DNA of 64,000 nt from Salinadaptatus halalkaliphilus (GTDB lineage: Archaea; Halobacteriota; Halobacteria; Halobacteriales; Natrialbaceae). How positions within the stretch are numbered: position 1 is the stretch's first letter; every line of letters starts with the position of its first letter. The notes beneath the pieces are model-generated. The model ran no database searches and was not told the DNA's origin. It saw nothing but the letters and a program-made list of their open reading frames with translations. The stretch spans positions 180,820-244,819 of the forward strand of contig NZ_RBZW01000076.1 of assembly GCF_006543045.1 (NCBI RefSeq), written 5' to 3'. Positions 35,732 to 43,426 of this stretch are shown here, in pieces. A program made the translations under genes and the position numbers.

Positions 35732-36306
35732 TCGAGCTGGTTCGGCCCCTCGAGGGGGTCGGGTAAGGGTTCGATGCTGGCCGGCGCGCCGACCGCGAGG
35801 CTGTCGGCCGGCACGTCCTGGGTCACGACGGCCCCGGCCGCGACGAACGCGTTCTCGCCGATCGTCACGCCCGGCAACAGCGTCGCGTTCGCACCGATCG
35901 ATGCGCCGTCCTCGATCGTCGGCCCCTCGAGGTCGACGTCGGCTCGGATGGGATACTCGTCGTTGGTCAGGACGGCCCCGGGGCCGACGAAGATGTTGTC
36001 GCCGATCGTCGTCTGGGTGGGGACGTAGACGTTCGTCTGCAGACTCACGTGCGAGCCGATCGTCGTCTGCCCGTCGATGACGGTCTGAGTGCCGACGAGG
36101 ACGTCGTCCCCGATAGTCGTCCCCTCACGGACCAAGACATCGTGACCGGTTGCAAACTCGTCCCCGATCGTCACGTCGCCGTAGATGATCGAGCCGGCCC
36201 GAATCGTCGCGTCGTCGCCGAGTGCCGTCGGCTGGTCGAATTCGCCGTAGCCGATCGTGGCCTCGTCGTCGATCTGGCATGTCGGCTCGCTCTCGAACTG
36301 GCTCAC
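35728..36306 (-). CDS. Hexapeptide-repeat N-acetyltransferase (WbpD-like)
   Basis: 192 residues from a GTG at 36306 (MSQFESEPTCQIDDEATIGYGEF). The longer in-frame start at 36534 adds a basic low-complexity stretch and is not credible. Left-handed beta-helix hexapeptides run through GDDATIRAGSIIYGDVTIGDEF to TIEDGASIGANATLLPGVTIGENAFVAAGAVVTQDVP. It would acetylate the 3-amino group formed by the aminotransferase. It is first gene of the operon, with a ~120-base leader after an upstream ATAACAAAA motif. Confidence 0.9.
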   Translation of the reverse strand: MSQFESEPTCQIDDEATIGYGEFDQPTALGDDATIRAGSIIYGDVTIGDEFATGHDVLVREGTTIGDDVLVGTQTVIDGQTTIGSHVSLQTNVYVPTQTTIGDNIFVGPGAVLTNDEYPIRADVDLEGPTIEDGASIGANATLLPGVTIGENAFVAAGAVVTQDVPADSLAVGAPASIEPLPDPLEGPNQLE

Positions 36307-36723
36307 TACAGTACACCTCCGTCGGCGGACGATCTCGCGTTCATCGGCCTCGTCCGTCGCGTTCGAACTCGTACTCGTCGTTGACGTGCTATCATCGGTT
36401 GCTCGATACCCGGGTGGGAATCGTCCTGATACAGCCGATAGCGAGGTTTTGTTATCCCTGGCTTGACGATGGCGTAGCGTGACGCTACAGCGACTGGGTG
36501 GTCCCAGCGGCAGTTTCTCCGGCACGCTCGCCACTCGTCGTCGCCTGGATCGTCGCCCGCAGTTTCATTCGGAAACGTTGGAATACTCGTCAATCACGGC
36601 TTCTAACCGGTATAATCCGATTTCGAGCGGGTAGCTGATCGATAGTAAAGGGACCGGGACTGGCACCACGTGGTGTGCAGTACATCCCCGATCGCGTTTC
36701 GAATCGGGACCACGAGGGCACTC
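36307..36723. other. Gene-free region between divergent units
   Basis: 417 bases. It holds the leader and ATAACAAAA motif of the minus-strand glycan operon and, near 36600-36660, the upstream region of the DUF7344-type gene. No coding signal with halophilic character was seen. Confidence 0.5.
36447..36455 (-). promoter_or_regulatory. ATAACAAAA motif upstream of the Wbp-like operon
   Basis: Minus strand ATAACAAAACC, 141 bases before the GTG at 36306, implying a leader of about 110-120 bases if transcription starts some 25 bases downstream. Confidence 0.45.
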
Positions 36724-37248
36724 ATGTCTGACCACGAACTCACCCAGGCCGAGCTGTTCGACGTGTTCAGCAACGCTCGCAGGCGACGCGCTGTGCAGTA
36801 TCTGACCTATCAAAACGGGAGCTGCGACCTCGCACCGCTCGTCGAGCAGGTCGCCGCCTGGGAGAACGACACCGATCTCGAGGCGGTCACGCGCACGCAA
36901 CGGCGCCGCGTGTACATCTCGCTCTACCAGACCCACCTACCGATGCTCGAAGACCACGGCATCGTCGACTGGGACCCGGATGCACACGCGATCGAACTGC
37001 TCCCCAGCGAGGACGTCTTCGAACCGTACCTCGATCGTCGCCTCGAGAACCATCGACAGTGGCACCGCCACTACCTGACAGCCACGTTATTGGGCACCGT
37101 CGCCGTCGTGGCCACCTGGCTGGCACCCGTATCAGTCGCCGCCGTCCCGCTCGTCGTCCTCGCACTCTGTGGCATCGTCCTCGCAATCGCACTCGTTCAG
37201 CACGTCTCGCGCCGACCGGACCTCGAGGTCCCGTTCGACCCGGCCTAA
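36724..37248 (+). CDS. Winged-helix plus two-helix membrane protein (DUF7344-like)
   Basis: 174 residues from the ATG giving MSDHELTQAELFDVFSNARRRRAVQYL. The N-terminal ~85 residues form a winged-helix of the haloarchaeal type (LFDVFSNARRRRAV ... RRRVYISLYQTHLPMLEDHGIVDWD). Two helices at about residues 118-136 and 140-158 follow. It probably acts as a membrane-tethered transcription regulator, as suggested for related haloarchaeal proteins; target unknown. A paralogue lies at 40216-40719. Confidence 0.82.
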   Translation: MSDHELTQAELFDVFSNARRRRAVQYLTYQNGSCDLAPLVEQVAAWENDTDLEAVTRTQRRRVYISLYQTHLPMLEDHGIVDWDPDAHAIELLPSEDVFEPYLDRRLENHRQWHRHYLTATLLGTVAVVATWLAPVSVAAVPLVVLALCGIVLAIALVQHVSRRPDLEVPFDPA

Positions 37249-37356
37249 CGGTATCGCCCGCTGCCCTCCGTCCAGCACGTCTTCTGTAGTAGCCACTGCG
37301 AGTCAATCGTAGTACGTGTGTATCCTGCCTGTATCGGGACGGATCGCTCGAGGCCG

Positions 37357-38343
37357 CTACGAGTCGGCCTCGTCGGTCACCGTGACCCAGAAGTAGGTGT
37401 CGACCTCGGCGTTGTCGGTCGTCGGCTCCGCCGGCGGCTCGCCCTGGTAGAGCAAGATGTCGATTCGAACGGTCTCGTTGTTGGCTGCCGTCGGCTCGAG
37501 CGACCGGGTTCCGGTCTCGGTTTCGCCGTCGGCAACGGTCGCCTCGAGCTCCTGGAGGGTCTCGCGTTCGAGTACCTCGTCGTCCTCGATGGTGGTTTGC
37601 TGGACGACGACGGTGTAGTCGGTACGTTCGCCCTCGTGGTTCTCGACGGCGATCGTGACGGGAACCTCGCCGCCGGGTTCGACCTCACCTGGAAGTTCGC
37701 CGGCGACGAGTTCGCCGTCGTCGGTCTCGGTGTAGAGTCCGAGTTCGGAAAATCCGCCCGCGGAGACCGGCGCGAAGACGCCGAGCAATAACGCGCCCAC
37801 TGCTAATCCGATCGCGACGGTGAGCAGGATCGTCGAGACGGTTCCAGCCGGCCCGCGGCGGGCCCGCAGTCGCTCGAGAGAGCGGATCGGTGAGACGACG
37901 AACCGCTCGGATGGCGAGAGTCGGAGTCGCCGAACGGCACCAAGTTGGGCGAGAACGATCGTAATACCGCCGAGAGCGACCGCGAGCGGCTCGAGGCCGA
38001 GTCCCCACGGGGTAAGCGCCAACACCAGTGCAAGCAACGCGACGATCGTCAGCGAGAGAACGAACGAGAGCCCAACTCGTTCGACGGCGTCGACGCCGCC
38101 GGGGTCGTCCGGTGGCCGCCTGGCTCCGGCGGTTGCAGTCGCGGGAAACAACACCGCAACGAGTGCATATCCCGGCAGAAAGAGGACGAACAACGCGGCA
38201 GCACCCACTCGAAACGGACTCGCTGCTGGCAACGATACGACGACCGCGTAGACACAGATGGCAGCCAGAGAGATGACAGCGAGGTCGAACGGATACTGGC
38301 GGACCGTAGTGAGTTGTTGCCACGTTCGTGCACGAATGCTCAT
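37357..38343 (-). CDS. DUF1616 domain-containing membrane protein
   Basis: 328 residues from the ATG giving MSIRARTWQQL. Four helices occupy residues 22-130 (FDLAVISLAAICVYAVVVSL, GAAALFVLFLPGYALVAVLF, SLTIVALLALVLALTPWGL) and one more lies near 185-210. The C-terminal ~115 residues form an extracellular beta-rich domain (VPVTIAVENHEGERTDYTVVVQQ). This is the DUF1616 architecture, often found near haloarchaeal surface glycan and S-layer genes; function unknown. An ATAACAAAA motif lies upstream. Confidence 0.87.
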   Translation of the reverse strand: MSIRARTWQQLTTVRQYPFDLAVISLAAICVYAVVVSLPAASPFRVGAAALFVLFLPGYALVAVLFPATATAGARRPPDDPGGVDAVERVGLSFVLSLTIVALLALVLALTPWGLGLEPLAVALGGITIVLAQLGAVRRLRLSPSERFVVSPIRSLERLRARRGPAGTVSTILLTVAIGLAVGALLLGVFAPVSAGGFSELGLYTETDDGELVAGELPGEVEPGGEVPVTIAVENHEGERTDYTVVVQQTTIEDDEVLERETLQELEATVADGETETGTRSLEPTAANNETVRIDILLYQGEPPAEPTTDNAEVDTYFWVTVTDEADS

Positions 38344-38496
38344 CGTCGCCCCTCGCGGTGTCGGTCGAGCTGTCGACCGATAGTGACTCGTCGAGTTCCA
38401 CAGCGGCCCCCAGCGTGTCGATGGGTTCGACTGGCCGTTGGTCGGGCGGTTCGCGATCCAGAAACCATGCTCGCCTGCGTCTTTACTATCCGGTCG

Positions 38497-38505
38497 TTTT
38501 GTTAT
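38497..38505 (-). promoter_or_regulatory. ATAACAAAA motif upstream of DUF1616 gene
   Basis: Minus strand ATAACAAAACGACC, 154 bases before the ATG at 38343; the same long-leader spacing as the Wbp-like operon. Confidence 0.45.
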
Positions 38506-38528
38506 GACGACGCTATCCGATCGCCGAA

Positions 38529-38804
38529 CTAGAGATCGACGTACTGTGCTTCCCACTCGCGTCGTTCCGCGATCCGCTCGCGACCGGCGTCGGTAATGGC
38601 GTAGTAATTCGTCCGTCTGTCGAGTTGGCCTTTCTCGACGAGCTCTTTGTTGACCAGCGTATCCAGATTCGGGTACAGTCGACCGTGATTGATCTCCGAA
38701 CTGTAATACTCCTCCACTTCATCTTTGACTGATTGTCCCGACGGTTGATCTGCGCCTGCAATCACGTACAACAGGTCTCGCTGGAAGCCGGTCAGATCGT
38801 GCAT
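38529..38804 (-). CDS. PadR family transcriptional regulator
   Basis: 91 residues, a minimal PadR winged helix: LTGFQRDLLYVIAGADQPSGQSVKDEVEEYYSSE, NHGRLYPNLDTLVNKELVEKGQLDRRTNYYAITDAGRE. The LYPNLDTLV helix and the wing are clear. It likely represses a nearby transporter or surface gene. It begins 36 bases after another ATAACAAA site. Confidence 0.92.
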   Translation of the reverse strand: MHDLTGFQRDLLYVIAGADQPSGQSVKDEVEEYYSSEINHGRLYPNLDTLVNKELVEKGQLDRRTNYYAITDAGRERIAERREWEAQYVDL

Positions 38805-38839
38805 TGCTCAATCACAGTGATCGTTCTACTGAATAGATA

Positions 38840-38847
38840 TTTGTTAT
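38840..38847 (-). promoter_or_regulatory. ATAACAAA motif upstream of the PadR gene
   Basis: Minus strand ATAACAAATATC, 36 bases before the ATG at 38804. Confidence 0.4.
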
Positions 38848-38990
38848 CCGTCTCGTACAACAGATTAGAAGGCCGTTCACAGCTATTTCTGTTGTGACTG
38901 TCTATTTTCTGTGACTATCGTGATTCGGTATCGGTCGACGACCGGAGACCACACGAGTCGATCACGGCAGCTCGATCCGCCAAAAACGAG

Positions 38991-39323
38991 TTACCCCCCT
39001 GAATTCGACTGCGTCACGGCGATTCCACCCGAATCGATGCGAACGCGGAGCTGATCGATCGTCGCCTCGTAGGCAGTCGTATGCGAACCATCCTCGTCGA
39101 ACCGAACGCACTCGGCGAGGAGGTCAGCCTCGAGCAGGTTGTTGATGCGTCGGTAGACGGTTGCCGACGAACTATCGGTTCGGTCGGTGAGTTCCTTCGC
39201 CGTCTTCGGACTCTCACTGGTCGCGATGAGGATCGTTCGCGCACACTCGTCGCCGAGGACGTCGAGCTGTGCTGCTGGATCGGGGGTCGGTTCTGTCTGA
39301 GTGTTGGTTGCTTTCGTTGCCAT
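38991..39323 (-). CDS. ArsR/MarR-type winged-helix regulator
   Basis: 110 residues from the ATG giving MATKATNTQTEPTPD. The winged helix runs through LDVLGDECARTILIATSESPKTAKELTDRTDSSSATVYRRINNLLEADLL, where SSATVYRRINNL is the recognition helix. The C-terminus (TTAYEATIDQLRVRID) is the dimer/ligand side. This is a widespread haloarchaeal regulator type. No partner gene is evident; it stands among other small regulators. Confidence 0.88.
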   Translation of the reverse strand: MATKATNTQTEPTPDPAAQLDVLGDECARTILIATSESPKTAKELTDRTDSSSATVYRRINNLLEADLLAECVRFDEDGSHTTAYEATIDQLRVRIDSGGIAVTQSNSGG

Positions 39324-39779
39324 TGGCGTATTACCTATCATGGGGCTGTCGGATTCGTTCGCTCTCGTACTCGAGAGGCGCCGGTCCGGAACGCGCGACG
39401 TTGGCCGGGGATACTAGCACGGTACCACCATTACGTTCCAACGATTCGATCAGTAAGCGATAGTGGTATTTTATAACGATGGACCTTCTCGGACGAAGGG
39501 GCCCCATTCCGGCAGCTAATCTGGTATTTCTCCGATCGAAATGAAACCTTTCTGTAGCGACCAAGCCAAATCAACAACCGCTTTGTCCGTCGAACGTATC
39601 CCAACCCATTTGAATTCACGTTGAGGTCGGATCCGTCGCGTGCAGATGTAATCGACTTCTGGGCCTTCTATCGGCGGGTTTCGGCGGGAAATACAGTATT
39701 TCTAGCCGGGTCGACCGACAGGGTGGTAAACGGTGGTAGCTCTTTATTCGTATCTACCCGCCTCGATTGTAGTACACCG
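39324..39779. other. Gene-free stretch, AT-richer than average
   Basis: 456 bases. It contains runs such as GTGGTATTTTATAACGATGG near 39466 and AATCAACAACC near 39568. No ORF here has haloarchaeal composition; the in-frame extension of the zinc-finger gene back to 39621 is basic and not credible. Confidence 0.5.
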
Positions 39780-39980
39780 ATGAACTCCTCACAAGACAAC
39801 TGGCGACCGATGGAATCGTCGACAGCAGGTGCTCGCTGTCGAAACTGCGGCGAACACGTCACACAGCAGTTTGCTCGCGTCTTCGGCGACAACGGCAATA
39901 TCGTCCACGGCTGTCCCGCCTGTACGACCTATCGAGAGATGCAATCCGGTGACCACCTCCCCGGAAACTCGCGCCCCTAA
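39780..39980 (+). CDS. Small zinc-finger protein (DUF7563-like)
   Basis: 66 residues from the ATG giving MNSSQDNWRPMESS. The metal site is two CxxC pairs: ARCRNCGEHVTQQFARVFGDN and HGCPACTTYREM. This motif, with the VFGDN link, defines a family of tiny haloarchaeal zinc proteins. They probably bind nucleic acid or protein; function unknown. It stands alone with about 235 bases of non-coding DNA after it. Confidence 0.85.
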   Translation: MNSSQDNWRPMESSTAGARCRNCGEHVTQQFARVFGDNGNIVHGCPACTTYREMQSGDHLPGNSRP

Positions 39981-40110
39981 GATCGGTTGGTGTACCCACA
40001 ACCCCGCCGCAACCGGAGGACGGTCGCTGACACACCGGAACGGACTCTGACGACCGTACGAGGCCTGCCGATAGCGTGGTTCGCCCTATTTTCCACACGA
40101 CACACATACA

Positions 40111-40156
40111 GAATAAATACTAGAAGTTAAAGTCGGTGGTTGGTGAACACCAACCT
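40111..40156 (+). promoter_or_regulatory. TATA-like element and 18-bp palindromic operator
   Basis: AGAATAAATACTAG at 40111-40124 resembles a TATA element. About 15 bases on is the perfect palindrome GGTTGGTGAACACCAACC (40139-40156), where transcription would begin. The site lies 60 bases before the DUF7344-like gene at 40216, so autoregulation is possible. Confidence 0.5.
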
Positions 40157-40215
40157 ACATGACGGTCGACGGTGGACAGTGTGCTGAGATTGCGTTCGAG
40201 TACTACGCCTGATCA

Positions 40216-40719
40216 ATGTCCGTCCAGACACGTCGATCCGATTCGCTGGCGGAAAGTGAGGTCTTTCACATCCTCGGAAACGACAGACGGCGAGCCATCG
40301 TCCAATTGCTCGCTCAGGAATCGGGACAAATCGACGTTTCGGACGTCGCAAACGAAATTGCCGCGACCGAATCCGATACCACCCCGGTCCCCAACAACCT
40401 CTACAAGAGCGTCTACGTCTCCCTCCAACAGACCCACCTCCCCCAACTTGAGGAAGACGCCGTCATCGAGTACGACTCGGAAGCGAAAACGATCTCCCCC
40501 GGTCCGAACTTCGACGACGTCATCACCTACATCAACGGCCACAGCGAAGATCAGTCACAGCTCCTGCAGTTGCACCTCGTCGCGTGCGTTCTCGGGCTTG
40601 CACTCATTGCGATCGCCGGGCTGAATCTGCCACTTCTCTCGAGTGTGGATCCGGTATTGTGGAGCGTTCTCGTCCTCCTGGTCGTCGCCGCGAGCAGTCT
40701 CTACCAGTTACTGGCCTGA
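40216..40719 (+). CDS. Winged-helix plus two-helix membrane protein (DUF7344-like), second copy
   Basis: 167 residues. The DNA-binding part is ESEVFHILGNDRRRAIVQLLAQESG ... NNLYKSVYVSLQQTHLPQLEEDAVIEYD, clearly paralogous to the protein at 36724-37248 (shared QTHLP.LE motif). Two helices near residues 117-135 and 143-163 anchor it in the membrane. Upstream lies a TATA-like element with a perfect palindrome. The gene is convergent with the next regulator. Confidence 0.85.
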   Translation: MSVQTRRSDSLAESEVFHILGNDRRRAIVQLLAQESGQIDVSDVANEIAATESDTTPVPNNLYKSVYVSLQQTHLPQLEEDAVIEYDSEAKTISPGPNFDDVITYINGHSEDQSQLLQLHLVACVLGLALIAIAGLNLPLLSSVDPVLWSVLVLLVVAASSLYQLLA

Positions 40720-40772
40720 CCTCCGGACACGGACGGGTGGGGGTTGCCGGGACATCGATCCCGCAGGCCGTA

Positions 40773-41186
40773 TCAATCGGTGTTTGCCTGCTCGGGTGAC
40801 TTCGAGGCCGTCGGTTCGTGACCGGGCAGACAGACCAGATTCTCCCGGCCGAGTCGGAGTTTTGTGATCTGTTCGTCATCCTCGAGGTCGGCAAGCAGTC
40901 GGCTCACTTTCGCCTTCGACCAGTCGACGGAGTCGACGATTTGTGACTGTTTCATCCGGCCACCGTTCTCGTCGATCAATTGATGGACTTTCTCGCGATC
41001 GGTGACGAACTCCTCCCGGGTGGATTCCTGGCGTGTCGTCAGTGAGTGGCGATCCTCGAGTCGATTTCTGAGCACGAGCACGCCGCCGAGGAGTGCAAGA
41101 ACCACCATCCCGACGACAGCCGCGAGGTGAACGCCGCCAACTTGGAGCGGCAAGGCGTACCCGAAGCCGGTCAAAAAAGCAATCAC
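40773..41186 (-). CDS. Membrane-anchored MarR-type winged-helix regulator
   Basis: 137 residues from a GTG at 41186 (MIAFLTGFGYALPLQVGGVH); the extension to 41315 is Cys/Arg-rich and not credible. Two N-terminal hydrophobic segments (residues 2-20 and 22-38) are followed by a charged linker and a winged helix: VTDREKVHQLIDENGGRMKQSQIVDSVDWSKAKVSRLLADLEDDEQITKLRLG. This is a common haloarchaeal architecture. Target unknown. Confidence 0.83.
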   Translation of the reverse strand: MIAFLTGFGYALPLQVGGVHLAAVVGMVVLALLGGVLVLRNRLEDRHSLTTRQESTREEFVTDREKVHQLIDENGGRMKQSQIVDSVDWSKAKVSRLLADLEDDEQITKLRLGRENLVCLPGHEPTASKSPEQANTD

Positions 41187-41714
41187 GAAAGGGACACCTC
41201 TCGTGGCGTATATCGAATTTGTAACGCAGCATCCGGGCCTCGAACCTGTATGCTCATAGCATCGATAGTTGACGTATCTCGCTCGCTCGTTGCAGTACCG
41301 TCGTGACCGTTCCACAAAGCATTTTTTATGGGTTTCCCGTTGTTATATTTCTGCAGTACTGTTCACCTTCCATATTTATCATATTTACACCATATGTTGT
41401 CTCGAGTCGCTACTACCGACGGTGAGTCAGACCGCCTCCGCTCGAGCCGGTCGTTCGTGGTCACTCATCGGTACGAGTTGCCCCCGTCCCGGATAAACTC
41501 GGTTGGACGTTCGATTCGACTAGACGAATTCTGTTTGACTTTATCGAGTAACCGTTCATTGGCGGGACTGTCGATACCGTCGACCAGTCCGAAACGCAAC
41601 CTCGATCGTGCAGCGGCGACGAGAGGTGGGCGCCAAGCTACGCAGACGGTCCGTTCTACCGACGAGTGTTCGCGAGAACGGCGGGTCACGCCGGCACTGG
41701 CCGACACCAGTCTA
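41187..41714. other. Gene-free stretch
   Basis: 528 bases. It includes an AT-rich tract at about 41316-41400 (TTTTTTATGGG, CATATTTATCATATTTACACC). Reading frames here lack halophilic composition or family motifs. I see no RNA gene. Confidence 0.5.
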
Positions 41715-42068
41715 TCAGAGGCCGGGTACGCCGACCGCATCGAAGCCGGTGACGCCGAGGATCGCCAGGACGTAGAGGACGACGAGGACGGCAATCCACG
41801 CAACGAGCGTAATCGCTGCCGCGTCGACCCAGCCACCGGGATACCGGGCGTTGATGACGGCGAGGTACGCCACGAAGACCAGCAACGGACCCAAGAGCGG
41901 GACCCAGCCGAAAAAGAAGCCGACGACGCCCCAGACGACCGCACCGATCAAGGCCGTTATAAGTGCGTAGGTGTAGTCTTCCGAGTCGACGATTGCTTTG
42001 GCACCGACGTAGATGCCGAGCGCACCGATCAACAGGCTGACGACGAAGACGATGAGGCTGTCTATCAT
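41715..42068 (-). CDS. Small four-helix membrane protein, function unknown
   Basis: 117 residues from the ATG giving MIDSLIVFVVSLLIGALGIYVGAKA. Four hydrophobic segments fill the protein: residues 3-22, about 33-52 (LITALIGAVVWGVVGFFFGW), 55-70 and 82-105 (ITLVAWIAVLVVLYVLAILG). No charged catalytic motif. Similar short membrane proteins are common in haloarchaea. No operon partner. Confidence 0.75.
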   Translation of the reverse strand: MIDSLIVFVVSLLIGALGIYVGAKAIVDSEDYTYALITALIGAVVWGVVGFFFGWVPLLGPLLVFVAYLAVINARYPGGWVDAAAITLVAWIAVLVVLYVLAILGVTGFDAVGVPGL

Positions 42069-42250
42069 ACCGTCGATGTGGCCGTGGATACCGTTAGTTA
42101 TCACTCACGTACACGAACGTAACGTCGAACGAGGGAGTTCACCAACTGGAATAATACCGATATAGCAGCCACCAGCTGGTCGAAATGCGGCGATACCGCC
42201 GCAACGATTGCTGGCCGTTTAGTGGGAGTCGTCAGTCGAACCGCAGTAAA

Positions 42251-42852
42251 CTACCCCACCCTACTTCGCTGAAACGTCCCCGTTTCAGCCGCCCAGTCGG
42301 CCCTCGAGAGGCTGTATCGGTAGCAATCGACCGGGTTGCCATTCATAACCCGCCAGTTTCGGAGTCGACCCTCGCAGTCACCACCGTAGCGATCGATGAC
42401 CCGCCCGACAGCGCGGTTCGAGCGATCGTTATCGACGTGGACGGTGATGGGTAACCACCTCGAGGTCGAGTCTGTCAAACGCGAGCGTGAAAACGGCGGC
42501 GGCGCGCTCGCCGGCGTATCGCCGGCCCCAGAACCGTTTTCGAAACCAGATACCCGGCTGTAGCGTTCGCTTCTCCCAGTCGATCTCGACGCTCGTGGTG
42601 CCGGCGATTTCACCGGCGCCGTCCTCGCCGTCCCGAGGACAAAGCACGTACACCGCGCCCGCGCTGTGTCGTACTGGTCGGCCGCGTGCTCGAGGAACTC
42701 GAGCGTCTCTTTGGGCGTCTGGTGGGATCCCAGGGGAGGTATTCGGTGGTCCGATCGACGTCGGGATCGTCCGAATACAGCGGATACAGTTCGGAGACAT
42801 CGACCGGCGACGGGGTCAGTAGCTCGAGTCGGAGCCGATCGGTTTCGATCAC
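42251..42852 (-). pseudogene. GNAT family N-acetyltransferase, broken by three frameshifts
   Basis: The pieces join as MIETDRLRLELLTPSPVDVS and LYPLYSDDPDVDRTTEYLPW, then (new frame) TPKETLEFLEHAADQYDTARA, then (new frame) YVLCPRDGEDGAGEIAGTTS with GIWFRKRFWGRRYAGERAAA, then (back) ITVHVDNDRSNRAVGRVID and NGNPVDCYRYSLSRADW. That is a full RimJ/RimL-like acetyltransferase. The breaks lie near 42735 (one C lost), 42652 (one base lost) and 42450 (one base gained). The gene would acetylate a protein N-terminus or small amine if intact. Confidence 0.85.
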
Positions 42853-42878
42853 CTCGGGTAACAGCTCGCGTACGTCGG

Positions 42879-43340
42879 TTATGACCCCGATTCAGTCTCG
42901 CGTTGCAACGAGAGGACCGTGCGGTCGAACTCACAGACGAGGTCGTCGGTTTGCGTGAAGACCTCGACGTGCATGGTAACGATTCCGCGCTCGCCGTCGC
43001 TGGTCTCGCGTTTGTCGGTCACCGTCGACTGGGCGCGGATCGTATCGCCGTGAAAGACCGGGTTCGGATGCTCGACATCGTCGTAGGACAGGTTCGCGAC
43101 GATCGTCCCGTCGGTCGTTTCCGGAATCGTGATACCGACGGCCAGCGACATCGTATAGAGTCCGTTGACGAGTCGCTCGCCAAAGTCGGTTTCAGCGGCA
43201 AACTCCCGATCGAGGTGTAGCGGCTGCTGGTTCATCGTCATATCGCAAAAGCGCTGGTTGTCGCTCTCTGAAATCGTTCGTTTTCGCTGGTGTTCGATCG
43301 TTTCACCGACCTCGAACTCCTCGTAGTAGCGTCCCGCCAT
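42879..43340 (-). CDS. MaoC family hydratase
   Basis: 153 residues, a single hot-dog domain. It reads AGRYYEEFEVGETIEHQRKRTISESDNQRFCDMT, then the hydratase-2-like region NQQPLHLDREFAAETDFGERLVNGLYTMSLAVGI with catalytic Asp and His, and VFHGDTIRAQSTV. It hydrates an enoyl-CoA. It is divergent from a CitE-like lyase 86 bases away. In haloarchaea that pairing suggests mesaconyl-CoA or methylmalyl-CoA chemistry (methylaspartate cycle), although the characterised mesaconyl-CoA hydratase is longer. Confidence 0.9.
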   Translation of the reverse strand: MAGRYYEEFEVGETIEHQRKRTISESDNQRFCDMTMNQQPLHLDREFAAETDFGERLVNGLYTMSLAVGITIPETTDGTIVANLSYDDVEHPNPVFHGDTIRAQSTVTDKRETSDGERGIVTMHVEVFTQTDDLVCEFDRTVLSLQRETESGS

Positions 43341-43426
43341 ACCGATGCCATCGTGAAAGTTCTACAAAAACGTGTTGTCGGTACCGGCTCCAGTACGTTC
43401 ACAGTGTCGGAGCACGGAGACGCTGT

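Noticed and set aside
36307-36534. N-terminal extension of the acetyltransferase to 36534
   Set aside because: Residues are Ser/Thr/Arg-rich and run through the presumed promoter; the GTG at 36306 begins the conserved part.
41328-42122. 264-codon plus-strand frame over the intergenic region and small membrane protein
   Set aside because: Mostly antisense to a credible four-helix protein and charged in a way typical of shadow frames.
42100-42180. Another copy of the palindromic element (AATACCGATATAGCAGCC)
   Set aside because: Only a few bases resemble the ends and no stem partner is present.
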